A stretch of 64,000 nucleotides of DNA from contig NZ_CP037423.1 of assembly GCF_007754155.1 (NCBI RefSeq), positions 1,488,001 through 1,552,000 of the forward strand. Reading direction: 5' to 3'. The notes under the pieces were generated by a model that worked only from the letters and a program-made list of their open reading frames with translations, was not told the origin of the DNA and did not search any database. This document shows positions 59,948-64,000 of this stretch, piece by piece. This DNA is from Stieleria neptunia (GTDB taxonomy: Bacteria; Planctomycetota; Planctomycetia; Pirellulales; Pirellulaceae). Made by a program: the position numbers and the translations under genes. Within the stretch, counting starts at the first letter, position 1. Each line of letters opens with the position of its first letter.

Positions 59948-61422
59948 AAACCCGTTCTGCGAGCGGCGTGTCTCCACAGCACTGCCAAGGGATCCGGCCG
60001 AGCCGACATCGACGAGGCGTCCGTTGCGTCGTGGCTGGCGGCTGCCTGTTGCTTTGGCTCGCCGGTTGCGAGCACGCGACGCCCGAATCGACGCGCGGCG
60101 ACACCGTGTCAAAACCCGTGACCGAAAGACGCGTCGAAGAACAGCCAAGTCCGGAACAGAAGCCGGTTGAACCTGGGAGTCCGGAGCTGGATGTCGCCGA
60201 GTCGACACCCCGGATGTCGACGCCCCCGATGACGGCGTCCCCGATGTCCGCAGCCGAAGCGGCCAAACGCGCCGCCGAATCGTTGCGCACCGGGGACATC
60301 GATGCGGCCTACCAACACGCACGGGTGGCGATGTCTCAAACGCCCGAGGATCCGCAAGTGATCTTCTTGATGGCACGCGTGCTGGGACTGCGGCACCGTT
60401 TCCCCGAAGCGGTCCAGATGCTGGATCGGCTGGCGGTCGCGCATCCGGAAACACGTCTGCCCGCGTTGGGCCAGACGTCCGAGTGGCTTGTTCTGCACGG
60501 CGACTACGCGGACGCCGAATCACGCTTGCGACGCCTCGTGGATGAAGTCCCCCAAGTCGCGATGCCGCATCGCGCGCTGGCCAACTTGTTGCTCGGTCTG
60601 GGCAGACGTCTCGAAGCTGCCGATCATCTGCGGATCATCTGTCGCCAGGGTGACATTCACGAATCAGAGTTGCTGACCCTGTTGAAAGTCTCCGTTCCGC
60701 TATCCGGGACACACTCGATCGACCCGCTGAATGGTCGTGCCAAGGCGCTCGATTTGATCGCGGAGAACCAGCTGCAAGATGCGCGCCAGGTGTTGCTTGA
60801 ATCCTCAATCCAAGACGCCGACCAAAATGCGTTGCTCGCGCGCGTGCTGGCACTTGTCCAGGATGCCAAGGCGCTCGATGAATGGATGGTACGCCAAAAA
60901 ATGGACCGCAACGATGTCCATACCTGGTTCGCCTTGGGGACACAGCATGCACGGTCCGGGGACCACGAGTCCGCGACGCGTTGTTTTTGCGAAGTCGTCT
61001 TGCAAGATCCAACCGATGGTCTGGCGTATGAATCACTGAGTCAATCGTTGGCCGAATTGGGACGTGAAGAATCGTCGAATGCTGCGGCCGAGCGTGCCGA
61101 GCTGATCGGGCGGACCCAGCTGATCGCCACCGGGTTGAAGCCGTCGGCCGACGAACGTCTGGCCCAGATCGATGAACTCATCCAACTGCTTGAGCAATTG
61201 CGACGCCATGACGAGGCCCTGGCTTGGCGGTCCGTGCAAGTGCTTTACGGGCAATCGGTGCTGACGAAGCAGCAGGCGATCGAGCGGATGCGGCAGATCG
61301 ATCAGCGGCGGCAGGAACTTCGAGAGACCGGGGAGTTTGGACCCAGTGATACGTTTGTCGTTTGTGGCGTCGGGCTGGGGGAGCTGCGGAGGGGAGAGGC
61401 GGGGAGAGTGGAGGCAGAATGA
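59944..61422 (+). CDS. TPR lipoprotein coupled to the cytochrome
   Basis: 492 residues from the ATG at 59944, overlapping the cytochrome stop. The signal/lipobox is VAGGCLLLWLAGC. A disordered Pro/Thr-rich spacer (to about 105) is followed by TPR repeats through most of the protein (AKRAAESLRTGDIDAAYQHA, ASLGQTS-type helices, LANLLLGLGRRLEAADHLRI). The last 18 residues (LRRGEAGRVEAE) come from the 14-bp-type repeat region; the true end may once have been earlier. Likely a periplasmic scaffold for the haem protein. Confidence 0.9.
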   Translation: MKTRSASGVSPQHCQGIRPSRHRRGVRCVVAGGCLLLWLAGCEHATPESTRGDTVSKPVTERRVEEQPSPEQKPVEPGSPELDVAESTPRMSTPPMTASPMSAAEAAKRAAESLRTGDIDAAYQHARVAMSQTPEDPQVIFLMARVLGLRHRFPEAVQMLDRLAVAHPETRLPALGQTSEWLVLHGDYADAESRLRRLVDEVPQVAMPHRALANLLLGLGRRLEAADHLRIICRQGDIHESELLTLLKVSVPLSGTHSIDPLNGRAKALDLIAENQLQDARQVLLESSIQDADQNALLARVLALVQDAKALDEWMVRQKMDRNDVHTWFALGTQHARSGDHESATRCFCEVVLQDPTDGLAYESLSQSLAELGREESSNAAAERAELIGRTQLIATGLKPSADERLAQIDELIQLLEQLRRHDEALAWRSVQVLYGQSVLTKQQAIERMRQIDQRRQELRETGEFGPSDTFVVCGVGLGELRRGEAGRVEAE

Positions 61423-61955
61423 TTCGGGGCAGAATGATGGGGGCAAGACGATGGGGGCAAGACGATGGGGGCAAGACGATGGGGGCAAGACGATGGGGGC
61501 AGAAAGATGGGGGCAGAAAGATGGGGGGGAGATGTTCGGACTAGTGGACCGTCTAGCGGTAAACGTCATGCGCCGGTCATCCGTCTGATTGGATCGCGGA
61601 GTCAAACCGGCGGGTTGCAGTGCGACGCTGGAAGCGTCAGCCTGAAGACAGCCCCGAGTGCCCGATTTAAATGAACCCACGGATGGCAGAGCGAACCCAC
61701 GGATGAAAAGCAGCCTGGGATCCGTGGGTACGCGCTGCCATCCGTGGGTGTGATCCATTGCTGTGGTACCGGAGATCGTCTGTTCGATCGATCTAGGGAA
61801 GCCGATTGCCAGACGGTCCATGGCTCTCTCGCATGACATCTACCGATAGACGGACCACTAGGTATCTTCCGCAAAATTTTGTGATCTTGGAATCCGTCTC
61901 CGTGGTGGAGTCGTCTGTCTGTTGAACAGGTGGCTTCGAAATGGAGGGATGTGGG
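61423..61955. other. Intergenic repeat region
   Basis: About 530 bases without a gene. Contains the 14-bp array (next entry) and ACCCACGGATG (twice) with its inverse CATCCGTGGGT at 61,674-61,750. Confidence 0.7.
61426..61530. repeat. 14-bp tandem repeat array with G5 runs
   Basis: GGGGGCAAGACGAT / GGGGGCAGAAAGAT units with a 14-bp period; G runs start at 61439, 61453, 61467, 61481, 61495, 61509 and 61523. Starts at the stop of the TPR lipoprotein gene. Same family as 36177-36250. Confidence 0.9.
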
Positions 61956-62351
61956 ATGTATTACAAGCTACTCGCCGATCTGACCGTCGCGATTCATTTC
62001 GGATATGTCGCGTTCGTCGTCTTGGGAGTTCCGTTGACGATGGCCGGCGCGGTGTTGGGCTGGGGTTGGGTGCGGAATCGCTGGTTTCGTGGCATTCATT
62101 TGGCGATGATCCTGGTGGTCGTGCTGGAAGCCTGGGCGGGTGTGACGTGTCCGCTGACGACGCTGGAAAAGGACTTTCGATCAGCCGCGGGGGGACAGGC
62201 TTACCAAGGGGATTTCATCGCCAATTGGCTGCATGACGCGATGTTTTTTGATCTGGAGCCGTGGGCGTTTACGGTCGGTTACACGCTGTTCGGTGCATGG
62301 GTCGTCGCGAATTTGGTGTTCGTTGCGCCGCGCTGGCGGCAAAGCAGTTGA
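61956..62351 (+). CDS. DUF2784 membrane protein
   Basis: 131 residues from the ATG at 61956, which is preceded by GGAGG at 61943-61947; an ATG at 61941 would cover that site. Three or four hydrophobic segments: LTVAIHFGYVAFVVLGVPLT, FRGIHLAMILVVVLEAWAGV and WAFTVGYTLFGAWVVANLVF. CPLTTLEKDFR and FIANWLHDAMFFDLE are the family's conserved stretches. Function unknown. 16-bp-period repeats start immediately after the stop. Confidence 0.92.
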   Translation: MYYKLLADLTVAIHFGYVAFVVLGVPLTMAGAVLGWGWVRNRWFRGIHLAMILVVVLEAWAGVTCPLTTLEKDFRSAAGGQAYQGDFIANWLHDAMFFDLEPWAFTVGYTLFGAWVVANLVFVAPRWRQSS

Positions 62352-62352
62352 A

Positions 62353-62382
62353 GGTCAAAAAATGGGGTGGTCAAAAAATGGG
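62353..62382. repeat. Two units of a 16-bp-period repeat
   Basis: GGTCAAAAAATGGG at 62353-62366 and 62369-62382. Relatives, all with a 16-bp period, are at 5836-5865, 36275-36303, 47934-47963 and 48145-48182. Confidence 0.85.
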
Positions 62383-62500
62383 ATGGGGCTGGAGCGTTCC
62401 GGCAGGCCTGCAGATTGTTGCTCCTTGGGCACGCTTTGGTAACATGGATTTGATTGATCTTCGCCGGCCCGGCTAGCCCACCCACTTTCGGCAACTCCCC

Positions 62501-63040
62501 ATGTCAGCAGCCCCTCGCTATTTGCCGCACTACACCGTCGCAGACTATCGGCAGTGGGAAGGCGACTGGGAACTTTGGCAGGGGATCCCGGTGTCGATGA
62601 CGCCAAGCCCGTTTGGTCCCCACCAGAGGATCGCCAAGAACGTGGTGTTTGAGATCGAGTCGCAAATCAGAAAACAGCAATGCCGCGCGAGCGTGCTGTA
62701 CGAGATCGACTGGATCGTAAGCGACGAGACGGTGGTGCGTCCCGATGTGGTGCTGATCTGCGGAGACGCACCCGAAAAACACGTCGAAAGCCCGCCTGCG
62801 CTGGTCGCGGAAATTCAATCGGAATCGACGGCTGGGCGTGATCGCGAAGCCAAACGTGATTTGTATCGCGAAAACGGAGTGCAGACTTATCTGCTGATCG
62901 ACCCGGATGGTGAGACGCTGGAGGCCTACCGACGAACGCCGACCGGGGACTGGAAGCACGAGGTCGTCAACGAAACCATCAGACTGTCGATCTGCGATGA
63001 TTGCGAAATTCAGATCGATCGCGATTCGTTGTTTCGGTGA
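62501..63040 (+). CDS. Uma2 family endonuclease
   Basis: 179 residues. The PD-(D/E)xK core shows VVRPDVVLICGD, ALVAEIQSEST, then D..AKRDLYRENGVQTYLLI and a C-terminal RLSICDDCEIQID. Start helix: YTVADYRQWEGDWELWQGIP. Uma2 (DUF820) proteins are very abundant in planctomycetes and cyanobacteria and often travel as mobile cargo; their biological target is not known. A palindromic repeat follows the stop. Confidence 0.95.
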   Translation: MSAAPRYLPHYTVADYRQWEGDWELWQGIPVSMTPSPFGPHQRIAKNVVFEIESQIRKQQCRASVLYEIDWIVSDETVVRPDVVLICGDAPEKHVESPPALVAEIQSESTAGRDREAKRDLYRENGVQTYLLIDPDGETLEAYRRTPTGDWKHEVVNETIRLSICDDCEIQIDRDSLFR

Positions 63041-63454
63041 ATGTCGTCGCGGGGATTGATTGTGGGATAGGCTTCCAGCCTGTCGTTTTCGCCATGACAG
63101 GCTGGAAGCCTATCCCACTTATTCTTCCGACGGTCCTAAGCGGCCGGGCCTTTCGACGCCCGCCCGAGGCCTTACGGCCAGCGGCTCACCATTGAATCAG
63201 CAGATCCCGAGTCAATCGACAGCCCCCTTGCTTCGCTCGACCCTCCCAGGGGACGTCAATTGTATAAGTGACGGATTTGATCGTAGCGGAAAACGCTAAG
63301 ACTTTCGCGAGCTGCCGGCCCTCTCTGGCGTTTGCTTGCTGCGCAAACGCCGTCTCTCCCAGAGGGAGAGAGACTAAATCGGATGCCAAAAGCTGCAGCA
63401 ATAGAATCGACGTCCCGAGGGAGGGTGACTGAGGATGGGTTGCGGCGAATCGTT
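63041..63454. other. Intergenic repeat region
   Basis: About 410 bases. Besides the palindrome, 63219-63385 carries the CTTCGCTCGACCCTCCCAGG and TGCGCAAACGCCGTCTCTCC strings that recur near 5,600 and 39,740. No gene. Confidence 0.7.
63062..63118. terminator. 23-bp perfect palindrome after the Uma2 gene
   Basis: Arms at 63062-63084 and 63096-63118 are fully complementary (GTGGGATAGGCTTCCAGCCT...), loop 11 bases. It starts 21 bases after the stop and may double as an mRNA end. Same repeat family as 58399-58455. Confidence 0.6.
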
Positions 63455-64000
63455 CTAGGGCCGGCGTGCGGTTCGGACGACGCTGTCGATCAATTGCTCG
63501 GTCATCCGGGCGCGGTATTCCATCATGCTGTTGGGGCCTTGGAATCCGACCACGGTTTCATCCCAGTTGAGTTCCTTGCTGATCATGTGACCGGCATCCA
63601 GGTCGAACTTGATCGTGCCGTTGCTGAGTTGTTGGACGACTTGGGCCCGCACGGATTCTTCGTCGATCGGCGTCAGCGGTTCACTTCGGACCGACAGCGT
63701 GGCGACGCCGGATTTCACTTTTTCCAGCGTGTAGAGTTCGCGGATCTTGATCGGTTTGACCAGGCCGTCCTCGGTGCGTGTTTTGATTTCTCGGGGGATC
63801 GCCCAGGAGTCGCCGATCGCGATCGCTTCTTCGGGCAATGCCAGGGATAGGGATCCCATCCCCAGTGACGCCTTGCTGCCGCCGTTGTCTTGGCGGTCGG
63901 TTTCTTGGCCGCGTGGGTTGATCGTTACGGTGGCCAATGTTTTTCCGATCTGTTCGGCGACTTTGGAGAACACCCGGGGCGGTTCTTCACCGGACCCGCT
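63455..64000 (-). CDS. Hypothetical protein, N-terminus cut by window edge
   Basis: The reverse-strand frame is open from beyond base 64000 to the stop at 63455, giving at least 181 residues; the GTG seen at 63973 is internal. Sequence: VFSKVAEQIGKTLATVTINP, EEAIAIGDSWAIPREIKTRT, IRELYTLEKVKSGVATLSVR and NGTIKFDLDAGHMISKELNW. The strand-rich pattern (alternating hydrophobic residues, GDSW, FDLDAGHM) resembles lipocalin/LolA-like uncharacterised planctomycete envelope proteins, but no firm family call is possible. Confidence 0.75.
   Translation of the reverse strand, partial: SGSGEEPPRVFSKVAEQIGKTLATVTINPRGQETDRQDNGGSKASLGMGSLSLALPEEAIAIGDSWAIPREIKTRTEDGLVKPIKIRELYTLEKVKSGVATLSVRSEPLTPIDEESVRAQVVQQLSNGTIKFDLDAGHMISKELNWDETVVGFQGPNSMMEYRARMTEQLIDSVVRTARRP

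Noticed and set aside
61362..61544. Frames encoding GARRWGQDDGGKTMG-type peptides
   Set aside because: Translations of the 14-bp tandem array; not a real protein.

Overview
This window comes from a planctomycete, most likely a Pirellulaceae relative of Rhodopirellula. The evidence is a DUF1559 giant pseudopilin with an H-X9-DG tail, ASPIC/UnbV-VCBS lipoproteins, a PEP-CTERM protein, an ISAzo13-type ('Rhodopirellula transposase') element, an ABC permease fused to a CPBP protease, a BRCT-MerR-TPR protein and a very high load of short intergenic repeats. Assignments are by reading motifs; no database search was run.

Layout. 1-7,800: a partial unknown gene, the BRCT/MerR/TPR protein, a NatA/NatB-like ABC exporter and dnaX. 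7,801-9,253: non-coding, repeat-rich. 9,254-39,670: a large extracellular polysaccharide locus. It opens with a Wzc-type co-polymerase/tyrosine kinase, a WbaP/WcaJ-type initiating transferase and gmd. A visibly more AT-rich interior follows, with a Wzx-like flippase, glycosyltransferases of several families, sulfo- and acetyltransferases and a polymerase candidate. This interior is interrupted by an IS and contains one frameshifted glycosyltransferase. The locus closes with a WbuB-like glycosyltransferase and a VanZ-like protein. 39,671-45,453: a secreted trypsin-like protease, a PEP-CTERM protein, a small exported peptide and an O-antigen ligase/TPR protein. 45,454-50,670: a nested MITE, a VKOR-DsbA fusion, a DUF2891 protein and an NRAMP-like transporter. 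50,950-61,422: two ASPIC/VCBS/TPR lipoproteins divergent from a DUF1559 pseudopilin, a small lipoprotein, a heptaheme cytochrome c and a TPR lipoprotein. 61,956-64,000: DUF2784, a Uma2-family nuclease and a partial unknown gene.

How the genes fit together. The polysaccharide locus reads as a Wzx/Wzy-type pathway: a lipid-linked repeat unit is started by the WbaP-like enzyme, built by the glycosyltransferases, decorated by sulfo- and acetyltransferases, flipped, polymerised, and length-controlled by the Wzc-like kinase. The 50.9-61.4 kb block looks like a cell-envelope assembly combining calcium-binding propellers, TPR scaffolds and haem electron carriers.

Most notable observations: (1) DnaX has lost all four zinc-ligand cysteines in an ungapped alignment and carries an A10 run after which both alternative frames stop almost at once, a likely gamma/tau switch. 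(2) A 187-bp MITE-like element sits inside a copy of another palindromic repeat with a clean TTA duplication. (3) An intact ISAzo13-type element has 24-bp TIRs, a TAA duplication and an A8 frameshift site. (4) A 7-bp-period repeat array is inserted in frame into a glycosyltransferase and also surrounds an S23-type four-helix-bundle gene. (5) Two families of 14-bp and 16-bp period micro-arrays recur, often at gene ends.
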